64,000 nt of DNA from Pleurostoma richardsiae. Its lineage: Eukaryota > Ascomycota > Sordariomycetes > Calosphaeriales > Pleurostomataceae. Position 1 is the stretch's first letter, and the number at the start of each line of letters is the position of its first letter. Below, one piece after another: positions 37,281-49,409 of the stretch. The DNA is taken from NCBI GenBank assembly GCA_030052745.1, contig JANBVO010000004.1, positions 434,001 to 498,000 on the forward strand, given 5' to 3'. The position numbers and the translations under genes are program-made. The notes under the pieces were generated by a model, which was not told where the DNA came from, did not search any database, and saw nothing but the letters and a program-made list of their open reading frames with translations.

Positions 37281-37763
37281 TTAAGCGGCTCGCCGTTGCT
37301 TCCGGTTCCCTGCAGGAACGATACCTGCATCCGCCGCTCCCTGCATCCCAGCCATCTGCTTTGCTGCTCCGAGAAGTCCATAGCCCTTGTACATGCCGTA
37401 AGCCGGAACCACGAGCCAGAGAAACCACCACTTGTTCCCGAAGAGAATGACGAAGACCTCCGCTGCCCAGGTGACCCAGATCACGTCGAACATGTACTCC
37501 GTGAGTCCAGGTGCAGCAAGATCCTCTCCTGAAGACTTGAGCGCCTTCGTGTTCAGGTCATACGAAGGTCTCCCCGTCCTCTCGAGTGTGAATTGGCAAA
37601 AGAAGCTCGGAATGGAGAGGAGCAGCCAAAGGTAAATGGACCGCTTCTTGAAGAGGAAGTGGAAGAGAAGAAAGAGACCATTGACAACGGCCGAGCCGAT
37701 ATGCAGATTGTTCAAGGCAGCCGTGTTCGACTTGGCTCTGTCCTTCTTCGCTTTTTGAGCCAT
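37281..37763 (-). CDS. SND2: SND2 / TMEM208, SRP-independent ER targeting membrane protein
   Basis: Small ER membrane protein of the TMEM208/DUF788 family; yeast Snd2 acts in the SND pathway that targets membrane proteins independently of SRP. One exon, 160 aa. MAQKAKKDRAKSNTAALN is the conserved basic start. Hydrophobic helices follow: IGSAVVNGLFLLFHFLF, then SIYLWLLLSIPSFFCQ, and in the second half MFDVIWVTWAAEVFVILFG with WWFLWLVVPAYGMYKGYGLL. The tail ends in NRKQRRAA, also typical. The frame opens further upstream but the ATG at 37763 matches the conserved N-terminus. The 3' end converges with the DUF3605 gene, leaving only 76 nt. Confidence 0.93.
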   Translation of the reverse strand: MAQKAKKDRAKSNTAALNNLHIGSAVVNGLFLLFHFLFKKRSIYLWLLLSIPSFFCQFTLERTGRPSYDLNTKALKSSGEDLAAPGLTEYMFDVIWVTWAAEVFVILFGNKWWFLWLVVPAYGMYKGYGLLGAAKQMAGMQGAADAGIVPAGNRKQRRAA

Positions 37764-38895
37764 GTTGCTGAACGTCGGCAAAAAATCTAATATGGCCTGC
37801 CTTGGGACTGAAGGCTTGAAGTGTCTTAAACAAGTTGGCAAGCCGTCTGGGTATGACTGAAGTTGGTAGAGTTATGGATTCTTTAAGCTGGTGATAAGAT
37901 GCTCTCAGGTTCCTTTTGAATACATCGAGAAGATTACGTCGATGGTCGACCGACTGAGGGTAAATGTATTCAGTACGCACTTTGTGCGCAGCGTTATACG
38001 GAGCTGTCAAGTATTTCTCTACCTTTGTCTGTAAGGGAGGCACTAAGAGGCTGAAGGGAGCCGCAAAGGGGAAGGTGGGGTTGCCCTGGGAGGGATGACA
38101 CCAGCCACCTATGCCACAGCGGCGGCGTCTGTGGGCAATTCTGCCAATCACATAGCGCCGTGCACTGGACACCACAACATCGCGAGACTGAGAGGCGAGG
38201 AAGGCGTCTGGGAACAACCGCCCTCGAATCCTGTCCCATTTTCTGCCGCCATTCCCTTGCTTGGCTATTGTCGGAGGCTGGGGCGACGGACTCCGCACCT
38301 ATTCTTCTTTACTTCTTCGAAGGAGATGTCTCTCATTTCCGGAAGGACTTGGATAGCTTCTTCCACGGTGACTGGAGTGTCTGTTTCCATTCGGTAATAA
38401 TCAGGGACGCGGACAATCGAGGGCGAAGCACCGATACCTACGGCGTGGCGAAATCAGACGACGAGCTCTGCAATTCATAGAGAAGCGGTTTCCTGATACC
38501 CTGACCACGACGGCAGCTTACGTTCGACTCTCTGTTTCTCGACAAATACGACAGTTCTCAATTCACGGCGCGCTCTATTGTTGCGGTTCTAATACCTAAT
38601 GCCTGCATTGTATCCAAGACAATAGCACAAAGCCCGTCATTGTCGATTCACTCCCATATTCTGAAGGGATCCGGGCTTATTTGAAGAGTATCCTTAGCAA
38701 GTTGTCACGACTCGCTTCTTCCAAGACAAGCAACGCCGATCGTCCAAACAACCTTGGAGTTTACAACCGCGAAGCAGTTCCGGAGATCTTTTCCCCCACG
38801 GACGGAGCCTTCTTCGTAGGCATCCATGGCTCGGTACTAGGCCTATGAAGCCCCCCGTTCCTGTTGCCGAGTTCGATCGTTACCGGATCTCGAAG
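37764..38895. other. Divergent promoter region, SND2 / CDC27
   Basis: About 1.13 kb between divergent starts. A very short upstream ORF lies at 38826-38840 in front of CDC27. Otherwise nothing recognisable; both promoters and leaders should lie here. Confidence 0.55.
38826..38840 (+). promoter_or_regulatory. Minimal upstream ORF in the CDC27 leader
   Basis: ATG GCT CGG TAC TAG, a four-codon uORF whose ATG sits in the favourable context tccATGG, ends 55 nt before the preferred CDC27 start. If it lies in the mRNA it could reduce initiation at CDC27. The transcription start is not known, so this is conditional. Confidence 0.4.
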
Positions 38896-41427
38896 ATGGC
38901 TCCGAGCGTCGCTCTCACGAATGGCCTGCTGAGGCAAGCTGTCTATTACCACCTCGATAATTCTCTACACGAGAACGCCCTGTTCTTCGCCGAAAGGCTG
39001 AGCGCTCAAGACAAGTCGATAGAACCTGCTTTCCTTCTGGCACTGTGCCACCTCCGGCTTGGCGACAATCGATCTGCATACGAGGTCAGCAAGGCGGCTG
39101 GCTACCGGGGCACTCATGTCGGATGCGCCTATATCTTCGCCCAGGCATGCCTCAAATTGGACTTATATAAAGAGGGCATTACCGCGCTGGAGAAGTCGAA
39201 GGGGCTATGGTCGGGCAAGAACCATATGGGTAAGCACTCGGCATGTGCTCGGGTGCCGCATCCTGATGCTGCGGCGTGCAACTGTCTTCTCGGGAAGCTC
39301 TACCGCGCCAGCGATGACAAGCGGAAAGCTGTCACAGCTTTCGAAGAGGCGCTGAAGGCAAATCCGTTCATGTGGGACGCGTTCACTTCGCTCTGCGATA
39401 TGGGCGTCGGTGTCAAGGTCGCCAACGCATTCAGGATGAACGAAGCTGTTGTGCGCAATCTCGAGCAGGAATTGAACGGCGCGAGTGCCGAGAAGAGAGA
39501 AATGTCTTCTCACCCACTGGAGCCGTCCTCCAAGAGAGCAGCGGCCCGCTCGGTTATGCAAGACTCGAGCGATCCTTTTGATCCCCAGAGATCCACGGCA
39601 TTTCAGGATATACCGTCATTTAGCAACCTCCATGGCATGGATGCGGAGGAGAACGATCTGTTCTCAAAAATTGCAGCTGCTCGATCTAGGATAGCAGCAG
39701 ACGGTAGTACAAACCACGGCAGCGACGGCAATGAGACGCCGACAGGTCCTGGTGCGACCATGGTGACACAGGCACCGCGCGCGGGCTTAGGTCCGGAGCC
39801 GCCACAAGCCCCAACCCGGAGGACCAAGCCTGCGCAGTCTGTAGATCAGAGTCTCCTTGATGCACCTCCCAAGATGAGCTACCGTCTAGGAGCAAAACGG
39901 AGAGACAAGGTGCAAGATGCCTCAAACGACGGCCCGGTAGACCAAGCAACGACAATCCTCAGGTCGTCAGCGCTATCTATATCGGCAACTGAACGGAAAC
40001 GTACAGTGTCTGGCCACCCCGTACCTCGACAGGTCCACTCCGAGGAACCGGGAGCACCACAAAGAAGAAGCGCGAGGCTAAACATGTTCAAGCCTTCCAC
40101 GACGAAAACCAATTCTGGACCTGCTACCATTGGCGCTACGGCGACTCGCGAGCTGAAGAAGGCTAGGGCTCCGATCTCTCGCATCATGAGACCAGGCTCT
40201 AGTGGTTCCCATGTCGGTCGAGTTGTTAGTGGAAATCGAACACGGCTCGAAGAAAATAGCATGGACATCGATCATGCTGAAGCCCCTGTGGTGAGAGAAG
40301 CACCACCTCAACGTCCCACTGTCAGAGCTGTCGAGCCGGAATCAGTCAAAATGGATGAGGTGCTAAAGTCTGTGCTCGACCTGCTCAAAAAGTTGGGGTT
40401 GGGATACGTGCAGCTTTCCCAATTCCAGTGCCAGGAGGCAGCCCATACTTTTACGTCCCTCCCCCGCGCACAGCAAGACACTCCGTGGGTACTGGCACAG
40501 CTTGGCCGCGCTCAGTACGAGCAGGCCAATTATGCCGAGGCCGAGAAGTACTTTAGGCGGCTGCGGGTCCTTGCACCGACCCGCCTCCAAGACATGGAGT
40601 TTTACTCGACCATCCTTTGGTTCCTCAAGAGAGAGACTGATCTGTCATTCCTTGCCCATGAGCTGGTGGATTCTGCATGGCACTCACCCCAAGCATGGTG
40701 CGCGCTGGGCAATGCGTGGTCACTTGCTCTCGATCACGAACAAGCCTTGCGATGCTTCAAACGGGCGACTCAGCTAGATCCCAAATTCGCTTACGCCTTC
40801 ACTCTACAGGGCCACGAGCATGTTCTCAATGAGGAGTACGACAAAGCTCTCACGGCATATAGGCAGGCAATCTCGGCCGATCGCCGACATTATAATGCTT
40901 ATTACGGTATTGGAAAAGTCTACGAGAAGCTTGGTAATTACGACAAGGCATACACCCACTATCACGCGGCTTCTGTCATTCACCCCACGAATGCAGTGCT
41001 AATCTGCTGCATCGGCACTGTGCTCGAGAAGCAGAAGCAGATCGTTCAGGCTCTTCAGTACTTCAGCAAAGCGACCGACCTCGCCCCGCGAGCTGCACAG
41101 ACGCGGTTCAAGAAAGCTCGTGCCCTGCTAGCCATAGGTCAGCTGGCACCAGCACAGCGAGAGTTGATGATCCTGAAGGATCTCGCCCCGGACGAGGCGC
41201 GAGTACATTTCCTGCTGGGGAAGCTGTACAAGACCCTGAACGATAAGAGCCAGGCAGTCCGGCACTTCACGCAGGCGTTGAGCCTGGACCCGAAGGTGAG
41301 TCTGCCCCCCTGTGTCGCTTTTCTACGGAGCCTCCGTCCTAACAAGCAATAGGCGAGCCAGCAGATCAAGGAGGCTATAGAGAGTCTCGAGGAGGAGGAT
41401 GGCTTCGACGATTCTATGATCCAATGA
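38896..41427 (+). CDS. CDC27: CDC27 / BimA / APC3, TPR subunit of the anaphase-promoting complex
   Basis: TPR scaffold of the APC/C ubiquitin ligase, which binds Cdc20/Cdh1 and drives mitotic exit. Model: join(38896..41295, 41353..41427), 824 aa. The N-terminal dimerisation TPRs include LLRQAVYYHLDNSLHENALFF, then LGCHV-type AYIFAQACLKLDLYKEGI and KSKGLWSGKNHMGKH. A disordered Ser/Pro-rich middle (about 220-480) follows. The C-terminal TPR superhelix (about 535-790) includes WCALGNAWSLALDHEQALRC, YAFTLQGHEHVLNEEYDKAL, YYGIGKVYEKLGNYDKAY and LLGKLYKTLNDKSQAVRHFT. The last exon adds the acidic end EEEDGFDDSMIQ. The ATG at 38896 (MAPSVALTNG) is preferred because homologues begin directly before the first TPR; an in-frame ATG at 38845 would add 17 residues. 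Confidence 0.95.
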
Positions 41428-41574
41428 GTAATGTCCATGCGGTTTAGCCTTTGATGCTATTGGCACTATGATAAACCATCATGACATGAGGGGTATTGGA
41501 CCGAGTTGGAGAAATATGAGTCATTGGGATCGACTAGCAAGGAGATCGCATCTCCAAAGATGGGCAAGCAGGTG

Positions 41575-41590
41575 GGCAGGCAGGCAGGCA
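41575..41590. repeat. (GGCA)4 microsatellite
   Basis: Four uninterrupted GGCA units, the same unit as the eight-copy array at 15184-15215. Confidence 0.75.
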
Positions 41591-42293
41591 GATATCGGCG
41601 TGGCGGGTCGGTTAGGCGGGAGTTCTTGAGGTCACGCAGCATGGCACCGGCGTTCAGGAAAAAGGAGAGCAGGCAGGCAAGGGGCTCAAGGCGCCTACGA
41701 ATGCATTCGGTTCTAGGCATTTGTGTATTATCACTACTCCAGCATGCATCGTGATGAATGTGTACATTACACCGGGAATCCGAGAACAACGGCACAGACG
41801 GACTTGAGCAGTGCCTGACATGTCACCGTATCTTGGAGGCACAAATGCAAGCAGATGCAACACTTCAACTGTTCCACTGGATGTCGGAACACCATAAACC
41901 GAGGAGTTCCTAGTAATCGAGACCTCAAACCACATGCCGGGCCTAGACCAGATGCATCTCATTCAAGCTTCAAGAGCGATGGCACCTCAATACCCAACTT
42001 GGACTTCGGCGTCGACCTGAGCTCAGTACATCTTCAAGGTACAGTACAGTACTTCTACTATACGCGCCTGTATTCAATCCGATTATGCTCACCAAACAAT
42101 AGGACCTGGCCCCCCACCTGCGACAACATGAGTGATACTGCATGACAGAAGAACTGACATAAAGAGGGCGCTCCCCTCCTCCCGAGCCCTTCGCCCTCGG
42201 AGAGTCTCCCACCAGCACTTATACTCTCGCGGCTGGTCTTCTTGCTGCGTGGATTACCGTGTTGTGTTGTTGCTGGTTTGCCCTTTTGGGAAG

Positions 42294-42299
42294 ACGCGT
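42294..42299. promoter_or_regulatory. ACGCGT (MCB-like) box upstream of histone H4
   Basis: A palindromic ACGCGT lies about 480 nt upstream of the H4 ATG. This matches the MluI cell-cycle box recognised by MBF in yeasts at S-phase genes. Position and single copy make this suggestive only. Confidence 0.35.
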
Positions 42300-42608
42300 T
42301 GAGGTAGTGGGACAGGAAAGGCGTGCACGGGCCCCGCCTTGCCGGAAATCAGACCCGGCGGGGCCCAGGAGCACAGGAAGCTCGGGCCACCCAGCGCTAG
42401 GGCGGTTTGCAGATTCCGGGCCAAAAAGCCCAGCAAAAAGGCAGCGCATTTTCCAAGCCAAACCGCGCGCTCAAACGCGCCCCTTTCTGCACCCGAAAAA
42501 AGGAACGCAAGCTCCCCAGCAGCGGCAACATTTAGAAAAATCAGCAACAGCCCTAAACCAGACTAGCGCCTCCCTGCCCCAAATCACCCGCCTGCGCGGC
42601 CATGCACG

Positions 42609-42614
42609 TATAAA
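42609..42614 (+). promoter_or_regulatory. TATA box of histone H4 gene
   Basis: TATAAA lies 168 nt upstream of the H4 ATG. It is followed by a pyrimidine-rich stretch rich in TCTT and CCTC that looks like a fungal transcription-start region and leader. Confidence 0.6.
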
Positions 42615-42776
42615 TCGCAGGCCCCCCTCTGCCCACTACCCAACCTCTTCTACTTTTCCTCTTTTATCACAGACCCGTCCACACAGCAACGTCATCAACA
42701 TCAACATCCATAAGTCCACCGCGACGCATCATCCATCAAGTAAACCACCTCGTCTCACTTAATAACCTCCATCACA

Positions 42777-43352
<576 letters not shown>

Positions 43353-43797
43353 GCGCAGCAAACCCACATCATACTGGTTGGGAGCGTTGCTGTTGGGGGA
43401 TCTTGTGTTACCTCACGGTTACTTCGTCGCTGGACTATGGAATTTGGCCACCGATGGGCGTGAGGGATCGATAGGAAGGATTGCTTTTCTCACGGGACGG
43501 GGTTATTGCAAAGTCACGTTGTGTTTCAGGGCGTTTTGGGGGGCAATGCACATGGGTAATTGGGCGTCTGGACAGGTAGACGAGCCCATGTCTATACCGA
43601 GTGAATACACTTCATGATCATCATCCTCTAGTCTTGCCCGTGATCTTGTCCCTAAGCACTCGCCATTAAATCCCTCGTTCTTTTGATCTCGATGTATCCC
43701 TTGGACAAGCCGCTTCGCAGATGTACATTTTGGGTAGTGTGTGCTGTCCCTTCCATCTCCGGTCAACCTCTGCCTAGCCTCAACACCAGCGACTCAA
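43353..43797. other. Convergent intergenic region, H4 / TRS20
   Basis: 445 nt between two stops; expected 3' UTRs. No other feature recognised. Confidence 0.55.
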
Positions 43798-44414
43798 TCA
43801 CAGGTACTTTCGCCCAGCGGCCGCGACTCTAGCTCTAAACACCGGACTCCGCACCTCCATGTTCACCTTGTAGAATGGGCTCATGACGGCCTTGACCCAG
43901 CTGTCGTAGACCTCCATGAAGAAGTTCTTGATGGCCTCCTCGGTGGCGGGGCTCGTCGGGTTGGCGGCGATGGACGTCGAGGACCGGGACGAGGCGCCGG
44001 AGGCGGCGGCCGTGGGCTGGTGCAGCAGGAGGAACTTGACGTTGGCGCCCGTCACGAAGCAGGATATGTAGTTGTTGAAGAACTTATCGACGACCTTGAG
44101 ATACCTGTTCCCGTCGCGGGGACGTTGCCGCAGCTATCAGCCTTCACCTCTTCCGGAGATATCCTCTAGAGGCTTAGGGAGGGAGAGAGTATCGTATCCG
44201 GACGGAGAGAAAGGGGGGAGGGATCGTACAGCTGCCCACTGTTCCATTGCACCTCCTCCACGACGTCCAGGCTGCTGTGCAGGATGAACTGGTTCAGGTG
44301 CCGCGCCTGCTCATTGAAGCGCGACTGTCCGTCCCCGCCCTGCTTCGAGGTGCCGAACTCGTACTCGAACAGGGGGTTGTCCTGGGTGCCGATGATGGCG
44401 AAGTAGTACGACAT
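43798..44414 (-). CDS. TRS20: TRS20 / TRAPPC2 (sedlin), TRAPP complex subunit
   Basis: Small longin-fold core subunit of TRAPP, the vesicle-tethering GEF complex for Ypt/Rab GTPases in ER-Golgi traffic and autophagy. Model: complement(join(43798..44104, 44230..44414)), 163 aa. Landmarks: MSYYFAIIGTQDNPLFEYEF, HLNQFILHSSLDVVEEVQW, then across the 125-nt intron LYLKVVDKFFNNYISCFVTG and NVKFLLLHQP, and finally IKNFFMEVYDSWVKAVMSPF and SPVFRARVAAAGRKYL. A low-complexity Ala/Ser/Thr insert (about 103-122) separates the third strand region from helix 2. It is absent from the short animal sedlin but loops of this type occur in fungal Trs20. The ATG at 44414 matches the conserved start. Confidence 0.92.
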
Positions 44415-44726
44415 TGTCCCTTTATCTGTCAATCATCGCCATGTCTGGCGTCGCGATGGAGTAGAGCCGTCACTTGGTCTTCCTATGCTGCGTGCGCTGT
44501 GATTGCGAAGGTGCGGATGGCCCGTGCTACGCGGACGATAAAGTATCTGTTAACGTATTCTGTGACTTTGGGGTGCTGTTCAATATGGAATTAGAGTATG
44601 CCTCTAACAGAAAAGTGCAACTAAGCTAGGGGTGCCAGCTGCACTACCCTTTCATGTAGCGCCGAATTTTCCCATCGAAGCATCACACTTCGACACCGAC
44701 ACCCCGGGCTCCTGAACCACGTCGCC
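44415..44726. other. Divergent promoter region, TRS20 / MRPL31
   Basis: 312 nt between divergent ATGs, a compact shared promoter. Nothing else recognised. Confidence 0.55.
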
Positions 44727-45126
44727 ATGTTCGGGCCCTTCAGATTCACGAACCCCCTCCAGGGCGGTCTCCTGTGGAAGATCCCCTGGCGGCTCTCGAA
44801 GTTCCAGAAGGCGCGGCACCGGAAGCGCCTGCGGGCCGTCGACAGCGTGGTCGCGACGCTCGACCGAGCGCTGGCGAAGCAGGGCGAGACGGTGGCGGCG
44901 CTGGAGCGGTGGAAGGCCGAGATGCCGACCGAGGAGGAGATGCTCCCGAAGGACAAGTACACCCTGTTCGACCGGAAGGAGAAGAGATACAGGAAGGGGA
45001 TCCACAGTATGTCGCCCTGCGTGGGTTCCTGGATGATATGGTCGAAGGTGCACTGAACTGACGACTGGCTCAGAACTTCCCAAGTGGACGAGAGTATCGC
45101 AACGATTGAATCCTCCCGGTTACTAA
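44727..45126 (+). CDS. MRPL31: Mitochondrial large-subunit ribosomal protein mL60 (MRPL31)
   Basis: Fungal mitochondrial 54S ribosomal protein of the Mrpl31/mL60 family, acting in the mitochondrial matrix. Model: join(44727..45006, 45074..45126), 110 aa. MFGPFRFTNPLQGGLLWKIP is the conserved N-terminus, followed by the basic WRLSKFQKARHRKRLRAVD segment, MPTEEEMLPKDKYTLFDRKE and KRYRKGIHKLPKWTRVSQR, the last created by splicing. The end LNPPGY is a family hallmark and lies in the short second exon. The unspliced frame would read a foreign tail, so the junction matters. Confidence 0.93.
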
Positions 45127-45534
45127 GGTTTACGGAGACGCAGTGGGAATTGGGCGACACCCGTCCAATTGTCTGATTGCCAGACTGGAGGGAGAGGAGG
45201 CGTCCTCTTATGTTTCTACGCCATGAACGAACAGAGAACGTGTATATTACGCAGTGTACCATACAGACTGGGGAGAGACATGGCATGGCAATGCGTTGAA
45301 AATTCCCGGCGTTGGCACGGAAGGGAAACGCAACGTAGAACTTGCATATACACACCCAGAGATCGCCCGGTTGATGATCTGTACTGGACAGCACGTACTT
45401 AGATCAGCCGAGCTACGGTCAAATCACCATCAAAATTGAAGACAGATTCTCCATCAAGACGCCATGATATTGATCCGTTATGAATGAGGGTATTTTTCCT
45501 GTCCCAGAAAGAAAGAAAGCGAGCCGCAATCTAC
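45127..45534. other. Convergent intergenic region, MRPL31 / CBC2
   Basis: 408 nt between two stops. No coding or RNA feature recognised. Confidence 0.55.
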
Positions 45535-46177
45535 CTACCGCAGCCGGCCGTAGTCATCCGCATCGACCCTCTCGTCCCTCATGCGCGCCTCCTTCTCCAT
45601 CTGGATCGCCCTTCCCAGGCCGCCCCTGCCCTCGTCGTAGTCCTCCCTGTACTCGTCGCGCACTTGCCCGCCGGACTTGCCCCTGCCGTACTGCCTGCCC
45701 TCCTCGAAGCCCGGGTCGAGGTCCGTCCGGATGATGCGCTCGTCCAGCTTGGTGCCGCCGATGTACTTCATGCAGTCGAGGGCATCCTGGTGGGTGTAGT
45801 ACTCGACAAAGCAGAAGCCGCAGGGGGTCTTGTTGAAGCGGTCCAGGCCCATGACCAGCCGCTTGATCTCCCCGCACTTGCTGAACAGCTCGTACACCTG
45901 CTCCTCCGTCGTGTAGAATGAGAGGTTTCCTACGTACAGCGTCGTCGCGTGCGCGAGGGGGTCCTCGGACGGCTGCTCGGGCTGCTGCTCGTGCTCCTGG
46001 CCCTCGCCTTCCCGGTCTCTATCTGGCCGCCGTCGCTTGTTCTGTTGCGCATAAAGTTGTTAGAATGCACAAGAGCCATTGAGAGGTCGAGGAGAGTGGG
46101 GAGATACAAACCCGGCTGGTGTAGTAGGCACTCGGCCTATCGAGCCTGTCGACTGTATTCCGAATACGAGACTGCAT
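45535..46177 (-). CDS. CBC2: Nuclear cap-binding complex small subunit CBC2 / NCBP2 (CBP20)
   Basis: RRM protein that, with the large subunit CBC1/CBP80, binds the m7G cap of nascent RNAs in the nucleus and supports splicing and export. Model: complement(join(45535..46041, 46112..46177)), 190 aa. The N-terminus [14 protein letters not shown] contains the cap-stacking Tyr pair (YY). An acidic Gln/Glu-rich insert follows ([11 protein letters not shown]). The RRM has RNP2 LYVGNL and RNP1 CGFCFVEYY, with [11 protein letters not shown] between. [20 protein letters not shown] and [16 protein letters not shown] are nearly invariant CBP20 sequences. The first exon of 22 codons is required to supply the cap-binding Tyr residues. 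It is divergent from NUP82. Confidence 0.95.
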
Positions 46178-46655
46178 GTTGGCGCAGTGGTGGTTGCGGT
46201 AGTATGACCTGGAGTGGGCGAAAAGGCTGAAGCTGGGGAGACTCTAATAGGCACCTAGGTAGGTAGACATGCCGTGGGACGAGGCTGCGACGGCGCGTCA
46301 GGGCGCGCGCTAAAAATTGGCTGCAGCGCTTCCTAGGGAGCTGGAGCTTTCTTGGTTAGCACATTACGAGTTTATTGGACAACAAGTCACAGAATCACTA
46401 GCATTTTGCAGGTCCATCTGTGTACTGCTTTAACAGGTAGGCCGCCTTCCCGTCACCCTTCAAACGGAACCGCATTTTTTGTGAGTTTCCCAACCTCTCT
46501 CCTCCTCTGCTTGCCTACAAGCGCTGCAGCTGGGCACAAACTTCTTCTTCTCCTGTACAGACTCCGACCGACTGATTCTCTGTCCACACCTTGGTACTGC
46601 CAACCCCTCCACAGGCAAGAAGGCAGTGTTCGGGAGGGAGGATCCGGCTCTTGCA
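46178..46655. other. Divergent promoter region, CBC2 / NUP82
   Basis: 478 nt. Includes a CACCTAGGTAGGTAG-type site at 46251-46266, related to the array at 22.8-22.9 kb. Nothing else recognised. Confidence 0.55.
46251..46266. repeat. CCTAGGTAGGT dispersed motif in a promoter
   Basis: Single copy of the ACCT/AGGT motif in the CBC2/NUP82 divergent promoter, matching the unit of the 22811-22936 array. Confidence 0.5.
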
Positions 46656-49409
46656 ATGCCCAAGATCAAGAGCTTCACCCCAAGCTGGCTCAGCCAGCCA
46701 TCACCAGGCCACTCCTTGTTCGCTGCCTCGAGCGAAGACCTTAGATCGTCTGTCTTCTCCCCATATGGCTCCAAGAAGAAATCGAAGCCGGGTCCTCGAC
46801 GTACAATTGCCCGGCGCGGAACCGAGGTCTTCGTCGCCGTTGGCCGGGAAGTACGCTGGGGCGACCTCGTGTACCTGAAGGAATCATGGATCGCAAAGCA
46901 CGCGAAGGGCCAGTCGGGCGTTCACATTAAGCGGGAGGACTCCGACGATGCTTTCGAAGTGTACGATGAGGAATCAGACGACGTTGAGAGCCAAGGCTCA
47001 CCCGCGGAGGGCTACCGCGTAAGCATCCCTGAGCTACTGACGTTAAGGTATGAACGTTAACACCCTCGGTAGGTCCTCAAGACACCTGTTGCCGACGAGA
47101 TCCGACAACTCATAATATCGCCAAACGGGACATTCCTAGCTGTCCTGACCTCACACACTGTCCACATCTGCATCCTCCCCGACTCGTCGCATCTCACGGC
47201 GCAAGATACGAGCCCCATGAAGCCGAAATTCTACACTCTTGGACCTACGACGCATGTCACGTCGCGGTCAGCAGTCATGTCTGCCGCATGGCATCCCCTG
47301 GGCGTTAATGGCTCCGCACTGGTGACCGTTACAGAGGACGCTGTGGTCCGCGTCTGGGAACTTTCAACGACGGACCGATGGTCCTTTGACTCGCCGTCTC
47401 TTGCTATCGATCTGAAGAAACTCGTAGATGGGACATCACTAGATCAGGATTTCAGCGCATCTACTGCGGCTACCAACTCGACCTTCTCTCCAGATTCTTT
47501 CGAGATGGAAGTGGCGGCTGCCTCTTTTGCTGCGAGGGGTTCTGGACTTTGGTCTTCCATGACCTTGTTCGTTGCCATGCGCGGAGGAGACGTCTACGCT
47601 CTATGCCCGCTGCTTCCACAGCGATGGGCTCCTCCCGCAACGCTGATTCCATCGTTATCAGTTTCGATCGTAGCGAAAGTGGCTGCGATAGAGGACGATC
47701 CGGAAGTCTCACCCCAAGCAAAGCTCCTCGCGCAACAGCAGCTGGATTGGATGTCGGAGATCGACAATCAGGAGCCTAAGGTCGTCCCAGGGTCGTTCGG
47801 GGAGCCGCCAGTAGAAATATACCACCGACCCTCGCGGCCAGGTGTCATTCCTAAGCTCCAAGGTCCTTTTACTATCGACCTGGATGTGGATTCGGATGCA
47901 CAAGATGACCTTGACATCGAACTGACAGATATCTATGTCATTGGCCAGAAGGTCCCGGCGGACGAACTCATGATGGGTGAGGATGAGGAACTGGAGTTGG
48001 ATGATGATGAGCACGAGGGGCTGTCGCTCTCAGTTGTCTGCTTGCTCTCCACGAGTGGCCAGCTACGGATTTGCCTTGACCTTGAAGGAGTCGAGGCCAA
48101 ATGGCTCCCCCCTCGCAACAAATCGAAACTCAGTCGGCTAACGAGCCTTGACGAGCCGCCTTCATTGCTTGCTTTCCAGACTCTGGACGTCCTACGGCCT
48201 ATGGAGGTTATGGAAGACTGCTGGCCAGTGTTCAGTGAGGATGTGACGTCTCGGTACTCCTTCTTTGTCACACACAACTCAGGGCTTACCTACATTTCAC
48301 TGACTCCCTGGATCTTCCGGTTGGAGAGCGAGCTGAACGCGGAATCGGAGGCGGGTTCAGACTTCCGGATCAATCTGCTCGTGAAAGGTCAGAATTCCAT
48401 CAGGGAACGAGTGTATACACAACCACCACCGGGAGTTTCCCTCGCGGCTTGCACTGTGCTCCGCGATCCGGATCTTGGCTACTTTGTTCTGACAGCCACG
48501 CCATCAGAAGCAGTGGCGATAATCTTTGACACCCCCGAGGACGACTTCACACCGCTGCGAGAAGTGACGCCTGCGAAGGAACCAGCTCCGGAGGTTGCTG
48601 AACCACTCGTCATGTTCACGCCTCGCCCTGTGTTCCAGCCATCGAGTGTTTTTGATCAGCCCTCAGAATTGCCCGACCTCCTTCAAAAGCTCAGGACAAG
48701 CAGGCTTCAGGTAGTGGCGCATCAAGAGATACGGCTGTCGCCTACGACGCTAAAGTTGTTCTCGAACGCGCACTACATTCTCAGCAAGGAGACAGGACTC
48801 CTAAATGAAGCGGTCTCGGAGCTTTTCCGCAAATGCGACAAGCTCCAGGTGGACCTGAAGGAGCAAATAGAAAAGGCAAACCTCATGAAGATGAAGATCG
48901 AAAAGATTACTGGTGATGACGTGGAGGAAGGAGAGCCAGTCTCTGATGACGTCCGCCTCAAGCGCAGTCTCGAGGAGCGCAAGAGGAAGCAAGAGGAGTT
49001 GAGTCAGAGATTTGAGCGGCTCAGGAAGCAGCTTAGCCGTGCAACAACGCGCGAGCTGAGCGACAAGGAGAGGGGGTATATGGATGAAATCCGGGTAATG
49101 GCCGCGAGCGTACTGGGTCCAGAGACAGACGAGACCGCTCCTTCGTCGAAAGGCAAGCCGGCGTGGAAGCGAATCGAAGAGGTCAAGAGCCTTAAGGAGG
49201 ATCTCGTTCGCCAAGCGGAGCAGCTACAGAAGCAGAAGGACAGATCCGTTGGAGATGCGGAGGGCAACACAGCCCCATCTGTGCCTAACCTGAAGATCCC
49301 ATCGGAGATCAGAAAGGCCAAGGTCTCGCAGGTAATGACTTTATTGGAGAGGGAAACAAACCTGGTTGATGCGATAAAGAGTCGTCTGGAGCGCTTGTCA
49401 GTTGGTTAA
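46656..49409 (+). CDS. NUP82: Nucleoporin NUP82 (NUP88-like)
   Basis: Cytoplasmic-side nuclear-pore scaffold that anchors the Nup159 module for mRNA export. Model: join(46656..47018, 47073..49409), 899 aa. The 54-nt intron was placed at GTAAGC at 47019 because this gives EGYRVLKTPVADEIRQL in continuous frame; the later GT at 47048 does not. An N-terminal beta-propeller region has WD-like strands such as LIISPNGTFLAVLTSHTVHI, then SAAWHPLGVNGSALVTVTED and VVRVWEL. A second half of the propeller includes YIHRP-like and acidic loops. The C-terminal third (about 650-895) is heptad-rich coiled coil, for example LQVDLKEQIEKANLMKMKIE, as expected for trimer assembly. Length and architecture match fungal NUP82. 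Confidence 0.87.

Larger units (their letters stand above)
41428..42776. other. Intergenic: CDC27 3' flank and histone H4 promoter
   Basis: About 1.35 kb. The left part has a (GGCA)4 repeat at 41575-41590. The right part is the H4 promoter with an ACGCGT box and a TATA box, and a pyrimidine-rich leader. No other gene seen. Confidence 0.6.
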
